A DNA stretch of 64,000 bases from positions 1 to 64,000 of the forward strand of contig JAANDG010000671.1 in assembly GCA_036852015.1 (NCBI GenBank). The letters are read 5' to 3'. Each line of letters starts with the position of its first letter. Positions within the stretch are counted from its first letter, which is position 1. The stretch comes from Pelodera strongyloides. Taxonomy: Eukaryota > Nematoda > Chromadorea > Rhabditida > Rhabditidae. Made by a program: the position numbers and the translations under genes. The notes below the pieces were generated by a model. That model ran no database searches and was not told where the DNA came from. It was given only the letters and a program-made list of their open reading frames with translations. Below are positions 34,477 through 54,761 of this stretch, piece after piece.

Positions 34477-34653
34477 AAGCGAAGTAACGACCAGGTTTCT
34501 TAAATGTATATTGGACAGCTACATTCTTACGTGTGTATGCTAAGTGGGGTCGAATAGAGAATTGGGATCGATTTTTTATTCTAATCTTACTCATCATGTG
34601 GTTGCAGTAACTAGAACATACGTTTCAGAACCCGGTTGTTATTTCGCTTTAAT
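34477..34653. mobile_element. MITE, family A, diverged copy
   Basis: Left AGCGAAGTAACGACCAGGTT, right AACCCGGTTGTTATTTCGCT then TTAA. The body keeps the ATTTTTTATTCTAAT core of the family. Confidence 0.75.
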
Positions 34654-36385
34654 GGTAAGTACTTTCACCAACAAATGTGCTACGAGCGTTTATTTTAAGA
34701 TTTTGCGCCCGAATGACAATTCAAAACAGACCACGTTCGCGTTTCAAATGATTTGTTTTCCGAATAGTGGGCGGTGTTGCTAAAAATCGCGCCAGCATGA
34801 GTCATATGTGTCTTCGTTACCTCTTGACACATTTTCAAGTATGCATATGCTGAAGTCACTTGGGTTCTCCAACAAATTGATACTAATTATTAATTGCTCT
34901 TTGTTATACGGACGGTTTGTGGTTTATATCTTTGAGCATCAGTAAATCAGTACTCAGTACTATGGCGATCTTGAGACTTGAGATTCACTAACGAGAAAAG
35001 AGTTCAACACTTCAACTTCAAAACTACGAAAATTTGTACCTAGTTACTAGTTTTTAGATTAATTGTGGGCTTGCGTGAGTTCAGATTAAATACTAGCGGT
35101 TTTAATCTAATTTTAATACTTCTCGAGCAGATGAAATTAATTTAGTGGTAATTGCAAATTGTAGGTAATTAAAAACACCTACGTAATTTGCATGCGTCCG
35201 CCTACGCCTTTTTTCTTATACACGGTCCGTAGTTAGTTTATAGGTTAAAATTGGTAGGCTGGTAGGCTCGATAAATTGATAAATCTGTTCCATTGGAATA
35301 TTTGAGGATAATTGGCAAGGGTAATTTTCAAAGGTCCGTATTTCCGTATTAGAAGAATTATTAATTAAGTGTACATATGTAAGATGTAAGTATTATAGTC
35401 TGGCATAAAGGATCAAGGATTTATAAGGCATCAACTCAAATCCCCGAAATGATGAAAAATATCATATTTTAATGTCTGATATCTATAGTAAATCGCTGCG
35501 TCTATTTTTCAACTAATACAGTAGTTCAGTACAGTAGTCGACGAACGTAACTTATTCAGTCTGTTGTATTCTTGTAGTTTGTAGTTAATTAGTTAAGTGG
35601 AAAAACATAGGCTACTTGGGTATTTTATGTGATGCACCGTGTATAATTAGGGGAAAATTGAGGAAAGCCATTTCAACTTCTTCTGGGAAAGAAAAAGAGA
35701 CCATATGTAAATTTGGTCAGGTCAGTATCAGTAATTTTGTCGCTAATAATAGCAATGTACTAACTGTAACTCTCTAGCCCCGCAGAGCTTAGAATTATAA
35801 ACTTGATAGTTTTTGCCGTGGACCACAACACAAGTGTCAACTTAAAAACACAGTTATTTTCACGAAATTTTAAACTCATTTTGCCAGTGAAATGTCCTTT
35901 TTCCTAGTTTTATTCAGCAGGCTCAACTCCTGTACCATTGGAATCAAGTTGTCACGTTGTGTGCGTTTGGGATTAATTTCGTCGTGGTTACTGCCGCGTT
36001 TTTTCTACATTTGCTGATTTGCTTCTTTATTTGCCCGAACTTAGTTACTAGGCAATTCTCTATTTTCGTTTCTAATTTGGACATATCGGAGTTGTTCCTG
36101 CAAAGGAGGTATGGCATATTGGCATTTGTTTGCAGCAAATAATTTGTTAGTTATCCCACAATACCACTAGACAGCAAATGTTATGGTTAACTGAAGAAGA
36201 ATTCATTTATTCATTATCAAACTCTGATTGTAAAAATAGACGAGCTAAGATGCACAAGAAAATCATTTGATGAAATCAGTTTAATACCCTGAACAGGCCA
36301 ATCAAAGTTCGCAAAAACCACATCTATCAAACACAACGCTGGATAGTTAAGTGAAAATCGTCTTCCACTGTTGCTTTGCTTTAGC

Positions 36386-36984
36386 GTAAAGTGGTATGGT
36401 ATGTGGTTTATTAAGCGTCTACTACGTAACTGCACTTGCTCTCGTGTTTTATATGCAAATTTTGTCACATTCTGTCGTTCTTTGCTGTGTCGGAAATGCG
36501 AAATCCCCAGGGAGGGCCCAAAAATGTGTGTTTTGCGTTTAAAGCGAAATACCACCCGGTTTGGGGTTTTTTCACCAAGAATAGTTTGAAAAAAGTTATA
36601 AACGAAAATAAACATAGAAACAACAAATAAGTGCATCTTGCACAAAAATATTCTCAAATAACCATATTTTGCGATTTTGTATGGGAAAATTCGCTTTAGG
36701 CGATTTGCCGATTTTAATACTAACACGGCCCTGGAAAAATCGAGGGATGGCCTTTTCAAATTATAACGCACTCCGTAGCATCCAGATGACGAAATGTTGT
36801 CAAAATATTTTGAATTTGGCTAGTAAAATTCCAAAAACACACGGTTTAAAAACGGTGGTCAACGCACGGTTGTTTACTCCTCCTCTTTTTGTATTTTTTT
36901 GTTGAGACCGACCGGTAATTCGCTTTAATACATTTAAATGCATTTCCTGGCATACGTTTCACAAACCACGTATCGTATCGCTTT
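36386..36984. mobile_element. MITE, family E, interrupted by another MITE
   Basis: The left part begins TAAAGTGGTATGGTATGTGG. The right part ends with CATACGTTTCACAAACCACG and TATCGCTTT. The two halves are separated by the element at 36539-36928, which inserted at a TTAA inside it. Confidence 0.7.
36539..36928. mobile_element. MITE related to family A, 390 bp, nested
   Basis: TTAA on both sides, ends AGCGAAATACCACCCGGTTT and GACCGACCGGTAATTCGCT. The interior is unlike family A, so it is a relative with a different body. Confidence 0.8.
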
Positions 36985-38472
36985 CAGAAGAGAATTTTTT
37001 CAAAGCAGCAGAATAAGATAATTTTTAGTTTTCGGTGCTGGTATTTGATAGCATTGGCTTTTTCGGCGTTTTGTCGGCTTGTCCAGTGTAGTAAGCTGAT
37101 TTCTTCAAATGATCTTGCCTGCATTTAATCACATATAGTGTTGCTGGTCTATTTTTACAATACACTATCTCCCTTTCTCCCTCCCTCGCCCTCTCCCTTT
37201 CGCCGTCTCTCTCGCCCACACCGGAGAATCGATTCCGCGCCGTGCATGCAAAAGAGCGGCGCAATGCATCATGCATGCGAATGAGAGGGGAGAGAGATGG
37301 CGGGACTTCATGCCCTGGCCACTTGTGAGTGCAGGTCCAGATAACTTTCCTGTTCTATTTTTTCATTTTCTCTCCCTCAGTCGCTCACTTTTGCCCAATC
37401 TCTCGTGTTTCTTTCAATCTCTTTTTCTCTGCCTCTCCACGTTTAACTCAAGTCTTGAAGGCGAAGGGAGAGCCTATTCCGTCTATTCTCTTTATCCGCG
37501 GGCAAATTACCAACTGAACTGCTCTCTCCTGGACTGGACCGAGTTGGTCGGGTCGGGCGGCTAGAGGGCTAGTTGGCCCGCAAGCTTGACGAAGGACGAA
37601 GGTCGTGCCCCCGTTGCCCTGTGCCTGTGAAAGGCCATTGCTTGCTATCCAATTTGAGGTCGCTAGATCGGCCGGAAATTATTCTAAGCGACTTTATTGT
37701 TTAGTAATACAACATTATCGGTATGGTGAGCTGGTGTCGGTAAATTTATTTCCGGTTGCATGCATAGGTTCCTCTCCCTTCCGCCCTACTCTTTACATTA
37801 TTCCATATCTCTTTTGTTGAGTCCACGCTTCATTTTACCGTTTGGGTTTTTGAGGGGTAGGTCATGCATGCAACATGTGCAGTGGTTAGGGACGGCTTAC
37901 GGCGTCGGGACTTTAGATTAGTTATATTTGTTCTATTAGTTATTTTAGCACGGATCTTTAAAGCGACATAGCAAGTGGTTTTGCACGTTTGCGGGAGGTA
38001 CGATATTAACATTTATTATACGCAAACTATGTGTTATTGAGGGCCGGGGCAGAGTAGTTTGTCCTATGCAATGTATGTAGTTCGGAGCACCTGTTGAAAA
38101 AACACGTGCCATATCATACCACATCAAGTATCCCGAACTCCGAACTACCTTCGGTTATTTTCTGCTTTGTTGTGGGTGGAAGTGGAAAGTGGTCATTGAG
38201 TGCGTCATAGTGTCTTTCACGGTTTTTATTGAGTATTTGCGTTTCTGGTGCTGGTCCGGCGGGTTATTGACTGGAGATGAGATAAGGTTCTTATCATTGG
38301 AAACCGTGAGGTTTATCGTTAATTTTAATGTTAGTATTAGTTGTTTTGAAAGAAAACACTTATTCGACTTTCGACTCGACAGGTGCTGGTAGCTATAAGC
38401 TATATTTAAACTACTTCATATATTCATATTTGTCTATGGCAGAAGTGCAGAGATATTTGATTCGCTTGTTCG

Positions 38473-38655
38473 TTAAAGCGAAATACCGGCCGGTTTTTGG
38501 AATTCATCGTGGGTGGATAGCTGAATTCACGTATTTATGCTAAATAGCTTCGATTTTTTATTCTAATTTATGATTTATGCTCACTTGCATAAGCTGCATG
38601 ATATTGCCGGTGTACTCGATGTGTTTCAAAAACCGGCCAGTATTTCGCTTCAATT
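38473..38655. mobile_element. MITE, family A, TTAA flanks
   Basis: Ends AGCGAAATACCGGCCGG and CCGGCCAGTATTTCGCTTC, with TTAA at both boundaries. Confidence 0.85.
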
Positions 38656-39517
38656 AAATGGTGCTGAATTATAATTGTATCATCCTAAACAAAACGAGTT
38701 CTCTTTTCTTTCTAACACAAGGATCGTGTCATTTATTACACATGCTTTATTGTTAGGTCCTTACTGTACTGTCTCGTTCTCCTACGACTTTTCGCTTTCT
38801 GAATTGCTCTCTCGGTTTCTGTTCTGTTTCTATCGTTCTCTCAATTTCTCTTGTTCAGTTTCAGCTTTTCGTCCCTTTAGTTTCTATCGGTTTCTCTCTT
38901 TTTCTCTGTTTCTCATACCTCTTTTTCGTGTGTTATATTGATGTTCTGTCAGGTCCATTTGACGGTTTCTCTCGTTTTGTTGCAACACGGCTACATGGCC
39001 TATGCTTGAGTATTTATTTATTTTCTTTGGTTGGTTTGGTATATCTCAGACTTAGAGTTATAATTCGGGAGCTGAAGCTTGTGATAATGATCTACAGTGG
39101 ACACATTTTTGTGAGTGTCTCTGTGTCTCTGTTTCGCGGGCGGAACCGAGTCTGGCAATTTGTATCTTGATATCTCGGTTTATTAGAGTTATTTTGTAAT
39201 CAGTAATCGTGTAACTTTTTCTGCGCTTGCTTTTAATTCAACGCTTGCTTTTAATTTGAGATCAGAGATGAGTTCAGGTTCAGAGTTTAGACTTCATACC
39301 TCTCTTTTTTTTGTGATCTTGAATCGAGGTTCACTGTGTGATTTTCAACGCCACTTTGTACCCATCAGTATATCGTTGATCGTTGGCACTTTATTTCTCT
39401 ATTTGTTTTTGAGCAGTGTTTCCTTCTTTTTTTCTTGTTCTTCTGGCCTTCTTTTTTACTCTGTTGCTACTTTACGCCGTATTTGTGAAGGAAGGTATGA
39501 GGTATGTGATGACCCTT

Positions 39518-39690
39518 GTATTTATTTATTTATTAAACAACACAACAGTGTGCGCACGATGAAACGATGAAAAGAAAGCAGTATATAACTCGTCGTGTTG
39601 TCGTTGATTAGCAAACAGGTAATTTGACAATAAAACAATGGAAATCAAGCGTACTATATACGTAATTGCGTCAGGTATTTCGTGTTTTGT
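39518..39690. repeat. Dispersed repeat I, copy 1
   Basis: Shares GATGAAAAGAAAGCAGTATA and TAGCAAACAGGTAATTTGAC with the copy at 55343-55535. It begins in a TTTATTTATTTATTAAA stretch that could be a retroelement tail read backwards. Family not recognised. Confidence 0.65.
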
Positions 39691-40235
39691 AATGTAAATT
39701 ATTGGACCATGATTCATCATCCCTTCTTCTATTGCATAATCGACTAAGCGTGCTGCTTTTTTTATTTCTTTTGTTTTACGACCGACGACGACCGCTTGGC
39801 TCAGTCTTATTATCGGGCTATTAAATTCTATATGCTGCTCGGGAATTATGAGTGTGCCTTTTCCATTTTCTGCCTTTTTTTATTAACTCTGAACACTCGT
39901 GGTTTTTTCATTTGACTCTCAGGCTAGGCAAAGAAAATGTGGGGATACTATATATAGGAATCGATTTTCAAATTTGTTGATTTGGTGAGATCGGTGTAGT
40001 ATGATCATACATCATACACACCTGCACTGCATACATAAGTTTAAATTTGCTCCATTGAGCCTGAGTGCCTGAGATTTGCCACGGGTCCAAGCGACGCGTT
40101 TACTATGGAAAAGACGAACTGTGTAGCTCATTTTCTTACTGGGGAACTTTTGACAACTTTTGTTGTTGTTTCCTTGTTGGGGAGCACGCATTCTATTAAT
40201 ACAGCTTAACTTCAAAAAGGGCCTTCATATTCCCT

Positions 40236-40425
40236 TTAAAGCGAAATACCGGCCGGTTTTTGAAACGCATTGCGTGCACCTGCTTTCTTATGCAGCATGT
40301 GTAAATGAGCAAAAATTGAATAAAAACTAGACCCCAATTAGACCCCACGTTCACGTTGCATAAATGCATAGAAATGCAAGTACTTGAGATGCGTTTCAAA
40401 AACCAGCCGGTATTTCTCTTTCTCA
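40236..40425. mobile_element. MITE, family A, flanked by a 33-35 bp direct repeat
   Basis: Ends AGCGAAATACCGGCCGG and CCAGCCGGTATTTCTCTT. On both sides lies TTAACTTCAAAAAGGGCCYT followed by CATATTCCCT (40206-40240 and 40426-40458), much longer than a TTAA duplication. Confidence 0.85.
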
Positions 40426-41655
40426 TTAACTTCAAAAAGGGCCCTCATATTCCCTGTAAATGAAATTGCAATTATTCGAAACCTTACAAAGAAGTGATTT
40501 CCAAAAGTTGACGTCATCCTTCATGTTTACTGGTTGTTTTTGAGCGAGCCTTTTGACCAAAAAGCTTGTTTTTGGTGGACATAAACTATAGCCTTTTATT
40601 AGTTTTGTGGCGATCACGCATCACGTAAGTGATCAACTATTTTCACTTTGTTCGTTGAACTTGAATTTATTTATTTCCTTCTATTATTGAATGACGGATT
40701 GATTGATAACAATGTTATTTAGCGTAGAACTTTTCATCGAAATCTGAAATGATAACCGATCATGTTTCCGGTGTGGAGTTTTTTTTTGGTTCGCGATGCT
40801 GTGCGAAGCTTCCGTAAATAACTTAAAACTTTGGGTGCTATGATAATATGTGTTATTGTGCTTGTGCTGTATAACTTCTTTGTCAACCTGCCTTTCTGAC
40901 GTCAGAATTCATTTAAACCATTTATACTTTGTTGTTTAGTGGCTTTGTTTGTTCTGTTTATGCGTGTCCTGTCTTGTGTCCTCTTGATTAATAAATTAGT
41001 TCCTATGTATATCGGATTTGTGCTGAGAGGGTTGGCAGGCGTTTGGAGTAGTGTTGGTTAATTAGTATTAGGCCCTAGTTCTTTGCCAGGCCAGCATTTG
41101 CCGCTCGATAAATAATTCATCCCGGCTAATTGAAACGCCTAATTGCAGCCCTGTGTGAGAGTGAGTTGTGTAATTGTGAAGCTGTTTTGGGGGTTTACTT
41201 ACATGCGCAAAGAAATGCAAACTGTATACGCTCTAGTTATTGTTAATTAGTTATTTATTGTGGTGAGAATGAGTATTTGAATAATTGTGCGTGCTTATTG
41301 ATTTGAAATTAGTGATAGTTCCTTGTTCTTCCTTTTCCTTGTATCTCAAGTTTCTTTGACTTTTACGGGAGCGTAATTTACAACTGTACGCTCTTGTTGT
41401 ATTATTTTCTTAGTAGGTTTCATTGTTGCATAGGGATTTTATTGAAGAACTGTAACATATCGCTTTATTGTCGTTCCTAGTGCATTATTTTCGAAAACAG
41501 ATTATGCAGACCTTTTAGACTTAGACTTTATAATTTGTATTTTGTATCATCTTGGTATTATGTTTATCCTATTTTCGTGATTTTAACCGGTATTTAGGCT
41601 ATCCGAGGTGCAAGGTATCTATTCTCTTTATTAATTTATTCATATATCTTCAGGA

Positions 41656-50625
<8,970 letters not shown>

Positions 50626-50798
50626 ATTATTTAAAGAGTGGAGTGACCGTGGTTTTTTATGTTGCAGTCCGTAGTTTGTGTTTTGGAAAGACCAGTATTG
50701 TTATATAGAGAACTACACCAGAAAATGTCACGGCATCCAACCCGCATGTAAGGATATTTCTAACTCTAAAACAAAGTTTCCCTGTGAGAGTCTCAAAT

Positions 50799-50979
50799 GC
50801 TAAAGCGAAATACCGGCCGGTTTTTGAAACGCATCAAGTACACCAGCATTCTTATGCAGCTTATGCAAATGAACATAAATTAGAATAAAAATCAGCTGAA
50901 TTCGAGCAAATTAGCATAAATAGGTAAGTATTCAGTTGTCCACGATGCGTTTAAAAAATCGGCCGCTATTTGGCTTTAA
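50799..50979. mobile_element. MITE, family A
   Basis: Ends AGCGAAATACCGGCCGG and ATCGGCCGCTATTTGGCT, with TTAA at the right. Confidence 0.85.
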
Positions 50980-51229
50980 TGTTCTGTTGCACCTTAGGAG
51001 GAGTTACCCTAGGGAAACGTGTTGGTGAATACCATCTTGTTGACCCTTTTTCCGTTGTCTGTGATCTTTTTTATTCTCCTTTTTTCATTTTTGTGTTGTT
51101 CTTTTGTGATTTTTTCCTTAGTGTACCAATATATACGTTTTCTCCACTATGTTTGCCTTTTGAGATCTGTGTGTATGTATTTAGTGAGTCGGAGTATTTG
51201 ACTTAATTAAATTACCATAGTATATAAGG

Positions 51230-51330
51230 CCATATTAACCACTTAATTTCCCGGGGAACTGTTCCCTGGGGATAGTAATTGAGAGCCGCAGGGAACTCAC
51301 CGGGGAAATGAGTGGTGAGTATGTCCGCAG
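51230..51330. mobile_element. Palindromic MITE, family F', short copy
   Basis: GGCCATATTAACCACTTAAT and ATGAGTGGTGAGTATGTCC form the arms. About 100 bp, internally deleted relative to the other copies. Confidence 0.7.
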
Positions 51331-51630
51331 TACTACTCTGTGTCGTAGGGTTATGTGCTAATGTACTGTAATTAGCGTACCTATTCAGTAATTGAGTTTA
51401 CATTGAATGTTTAAGTAGTTTTTGTCGTGTAGTCTTGTTAAATTGTACTTATGTTGAATAGTTTGAGTAAGTCCTGAGTTCTGTCCCTTTCCCCGTAAAA
51501 TCGATTCTATGAACAGTAAGCATTCCTCTATGATAATTCTCTTTCAGAAAGTTTTTGTTAATTCTAAATATTTTAAAGTTTTTTTTTGGAATGTGTTAGC
51601 TGTGTAATGGAATTTACCTATGTATCTAGT

Positions 51631-51737
51631 TTAAAGCGTTATGGCACGTGGTTTGAACGGATGCTGAACAACTGCATTCCAGCTTTGGAACACTGTTTCC
51701 GTATGTGTTTCCCTAACCACGTGTCATTCCGTTTTAA
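51631..51737. mobile_element. MITE, family E, TTAA flanks
   Basis: Left TTAAAGCGTTATGGCACGTG, right CACGTGTCATTCCGTTTTAA. Confidence 0.8.
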
Positions 51738-51964
51738 CATTTGAGGATTTGTTCTCGTTATAGTATCGCACTCTTGCACACAACGCGCACTCTCTATCTC
51801 TATTTATTAAATGGTAAGTTGTGTAGAAAATAAGCTCAAAGTTGACCACTTTATTCTTTCAAATTTTAATTTTTGCACCTATTTTTTTCTGATTTTTTTC
51901 TTTCTCCCTCATCTCTGTGTATGGTTTAGTTTTCTGTTTAGTTTAAAAGTATAGATATGTTTGT

Positions 51965-52028
51965 TTAAAGGGAACAGACCATCGTTCTAGGTAGTTCAGA
52001 ATAATAAACGAGGGTCTGCCCCCTTTAA
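51965..52028. mobile_element. Very short MITE, TTAA flanks, chained to the next
   Basis: A 64-bp hairpin with ends AGGGAACAGACC and GGTCTGCCCCCT. Its right TTAA (52025-52028) is the left TTAA of the family C element. Confidence 0.75.
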
Positions 52029-52482
52029 AGGGAGAGGCCCACGAGAAAAAAGTTTTCCGCAGTATACTTGTACAGAATGTCCGGAACTTCAGAAATATTA
52101 CTGTGAAAACCGCATTGCTTGAAGCCTAGAACTCACAGAGTTATTCCCCGTCAAACAGTTCGGCCAGGTACCGTAGTCAGCAACGTCAAAATTGGTTTTT
52201 ACGGTTTATATAGGTTCATTTGCAATGCTTCTCTACATAATAATGGTCAAACGAATAAAGATGATTCCTACGTTTATAAAGAGGCGTTTCCAATACAGTA
52301 ATGCCCTAAACGCGCAAAAATTGTTTCTGGCTACGGTACCTAGCCGAACTGTTTGCCGGAAAATAACTCTGTGAGTTCTAGGCTTCAAGCAATGCGGTTT
52401 TCTCAGGAATATTTCTGAAATTCCGGACATTTTGTACAAATAAATTGATGAAAACTTTTTTCTCGTGGGCCTCTCCCTTTAA
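52025..52482. mobile_element. MITE, family C, 458 bp
   Basis: Ends AGGGAGAGGCCCACGAGAA and TTCTCGTGGGCCTCTCCCT between TTAA copies. Same interior as 31415-31864. Confidence 0.9.
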
Positions 52483-52977
52483 AGATGTGAGGTTGATGGA
52501 ATTTTAAACCCAACACCTCCGCTTTAAACTTTGTGCATGACGAAGAGAAATGTATAGTCAAAATTATTATTTTATTGATTTGCTTTACGATATGTGTACC
52601 TATTATAACCTATATCCTTTTTTTCATAAACTTTTTTGAAATTGAGTGAATTTTTGTTATTTTTTGTTTGTTGGTATGATGGAATTTAATGAAAATCAAT
52701 TTTGAGGTGGATGTTTGCTTATGGAAAAGATTTTTATTTCTGGTTAAGTTTATGTATGTTTTTTTAATTTGAAGTAAATGTTTTCTCGCCAGTTGTTTTT
52801 GATGGTGCATAGGAACAGGTGAAATAAAAGAACACAGAGAAAACCGTATCAAACCGGTCACCAAATGGTTTTTGCCAAGGAAGCATTTTTATGAACCAGA
52901 TAACTTAGCGACCACGGATTTGTGTATGTGGTGTCCACATTTTTTTCCGAGAAAATTGGTTAACACGTTGGTGACAC

Positions 52978-53240
52978 TGGTGAAACTCCGCGCCATCGCC
53001 GCTCACAAAATAAGGGGCCGCCGCTGGTGCGCGGCGCACCCCATTAGGGTGCGCCACAGGTGTTCTATTTCACTAGGGAAGGCGCGGCAAGTGCGTCAGT
53101 GGTGGACCGCATATGCGCCACGAGCGCACCCCATTGTGTTAGCGCACCTCTGGCGCCCACGCCGCGCACCCTAGTGGTGGTGCGCCGCGCCCGTGTGGAG
53201 CACCCTGTTTTTGTGCGCGGCGATGGCGCGGTGTTTCACG
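52978..53240. repeat. GC-rich inverted repeat rich in GCGCAC words
   Basis: The outer arms GTGAAACTCCGCGCCATCGC and GCGATGGCGCGGTGTTTCAC are inverse copies. The interior is built of GGTGCGCGGCGCACC-type words. It is bracketed by the inverted sequences AACCGGTCACCAAATGG and related text (52850-52880 and 53350-53450), suggesting insertion into an older repeat. Confidence 0.75.
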
Positions 53241-53798
53241 TTGAATAGCCAAGAAAATACTAGGAGTGTCTTCAAATGGTCTCTCCACTTCCTGCGTAAC
53301 CTCACAGGAAAATGAAACAATTGCCGAAGCCTATACATAAAAAAAACCGCCGTTGGCCCGTTATCAAATGGTTTTTGTCGAAAAACCCATATGGTGTCTG
53401 GTTCGTGACCATTTGGTAACCAGTTGATGACGGTTTTCGATGAAACTTGGTCACGAAGAGGTCACCAGGTGGGCGGGCCTGCGAAAAAACTAGGGAACCG
53501 TCGTGAAATGGTTCCACTATTTTAGGTAGACCTATTAGGACGCCCTCGTGTATGCTCGTGTGCTCATAAACAACAAAAAGGAGAATGAATTTTTTTATTA
53601 AAAGATACGGAACACGTAGTGGTAAATGGCAATCATTGAAGCATGTCACTAGACTAGTGGCTGAGAATAATAAGAATATATAGCAGAGTGTAAATATAAA
53701 TATAAGATAAGTAAACTATACGGGTAAAAGATAGAAGGTACAAAAGTGATGTAGACGGTACATAATGTTTAGCTTATTGGTTCGTTACAAAGTTATTA

Positions 53799-53942
53799 TG
53801 GGGTTTGCAAGTATGCTGAAAATTTACCGTATCTTGGAACTACACGAGAATATTTTTTTTAATTTTCCATATTATATTGTGCAGAAATACGGTAGTATTG
53901 ACATAATCACACCGAATTTTTGGGACACTTGCAAACCCCAGG
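53799..53942. mobile_element. MITE, family G (GGGGTTT-AAGTATGCTG ends)
   Basis: About 140 bp, ends GGGGTTTGCAAGTATGCTG and ACTTGCAAACCCC. The interior AATTTACCGTATCTTGGAAC is shared with 54390 and 60496. Confidence 0.85.
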
Positions 53943-54389
53943 ATGTTGCTGCATACGACGATAGTTTCTTTACTTTACACGGTACTAGTTTGCCGAAAAA
54001 TTGGTGTGTGCCGCAACTGCTACGCTCAACCTTGCTTGCGCGGCTAAACAGCGGATTTTGACAGTACGTCTTAACATTCAATGACTGTTTTGGACACTGT
54101 TGGAATCAAACATAATCGTAGTTGTTTTTTTGGTAGAACTAATGATTGACTACTGCAATTGGTAACTAGTATGTAAGATCAGCTGACATGTATAACATAT
54201 ATAAAAGGAACGAAACAGAAGACAAAACCATTATAGTATGGAATAGTGCAAGTTCAGTAGCCGTCACTTTCATAAAAACTATGTAAAACAAAATTCACTG
54301 GGATCATATATCACCGAAGGATAGAAGTTAGGCAAGGAAAGAAAAGTGCAGAAAGGTAATTTGGAATCATCTAGATCAATTATCGATAA

Positions 54390-54531
54390 TGGGGTTTCCA
54401 AGTATGCTGAAAATTTACCGTATCTTGGAACTACACGAGAATATGTTTTTAATTTTTCATATTATATATGCAGGTTTATACGGTAGTATTGACAGAATCA
54501 CACCGAATTTTTGGGATACTTGGAAACCCCA
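54390..54531. mobile_element. MITE, family G
   Basis: Ends GGGGTTTCCAAGTATGCTG and ATACTTGGAAACCCC, with nearly the same interior as 53799-53942. Confidence 0.85.
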
Positions 54532-54761
54532 TAAAGGCTCGGATGTCCAATAGTCACAAAAAAAGAGAAATCACGATAAATCAAGTGCAGTTGGAAATTG
54601 GTAGGCTTTGGGCAATACATGCACGAGAAATAAATACAAATTACTAAGGAAACTTATAAGAGGACTGTCAAATCCTTGCACAAATTTTACCATGTAGGTT
54701 CTGTATCTGTACAGGGTCGTACCTAGGGGCGTGGTTTTTACTCTATCAAAATCAATAACGA

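Larger units (their letters stand above)
29929..41655. other. Long gene-poor region between the transferase and mpk-1
   Basis: Almost 12 kb with no supported coding exon. It contains an AATAAA for the transferase near 29973, at least eight MITEs listed separately, (CT)n tracts at 30978-31075 and 37160-37215, and T-rich stretches. Upstream exons or promoter elements of mpk-1 may lie in the right half, but I could not define any. Open frames here, including one of 184 codons at 36217-36771, fall in MITE sequence. Confidence 0.5.
50626..54761. other. Convergent intergenic region between mpk-1 and the Pro/Ser-rich gene
   Basis: No gene is supported. It holds the mpk-1 3' end, seven MITEs listed separately and a GC-rich inverted repeat. 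Both flanking genes point into this region. Confidence 0.5.

Noticed and set aside
36217..36771. Open frame of 184 codons on the minus strand
   Set aside because: It runs across a MITE nested in another MITE, has no recognisable domain and no splice or poly(A) context.
37271..37564. Open frame of 97 codons in a CT-rich stretch
   Set aside because: Composition-driven, no domain; could be mpk-1 upstream sequence but nothing shows translation.
52872..53174. Open frame of 100 codons on the plus strand
   Set aside because: It lies in the GC-rich palindrome and has repeat composition only.
53765..54061. Open frame of 98 codons on the plus strand
   Set aside because: Its first half is a family G MITE; the rest has no coding signature.
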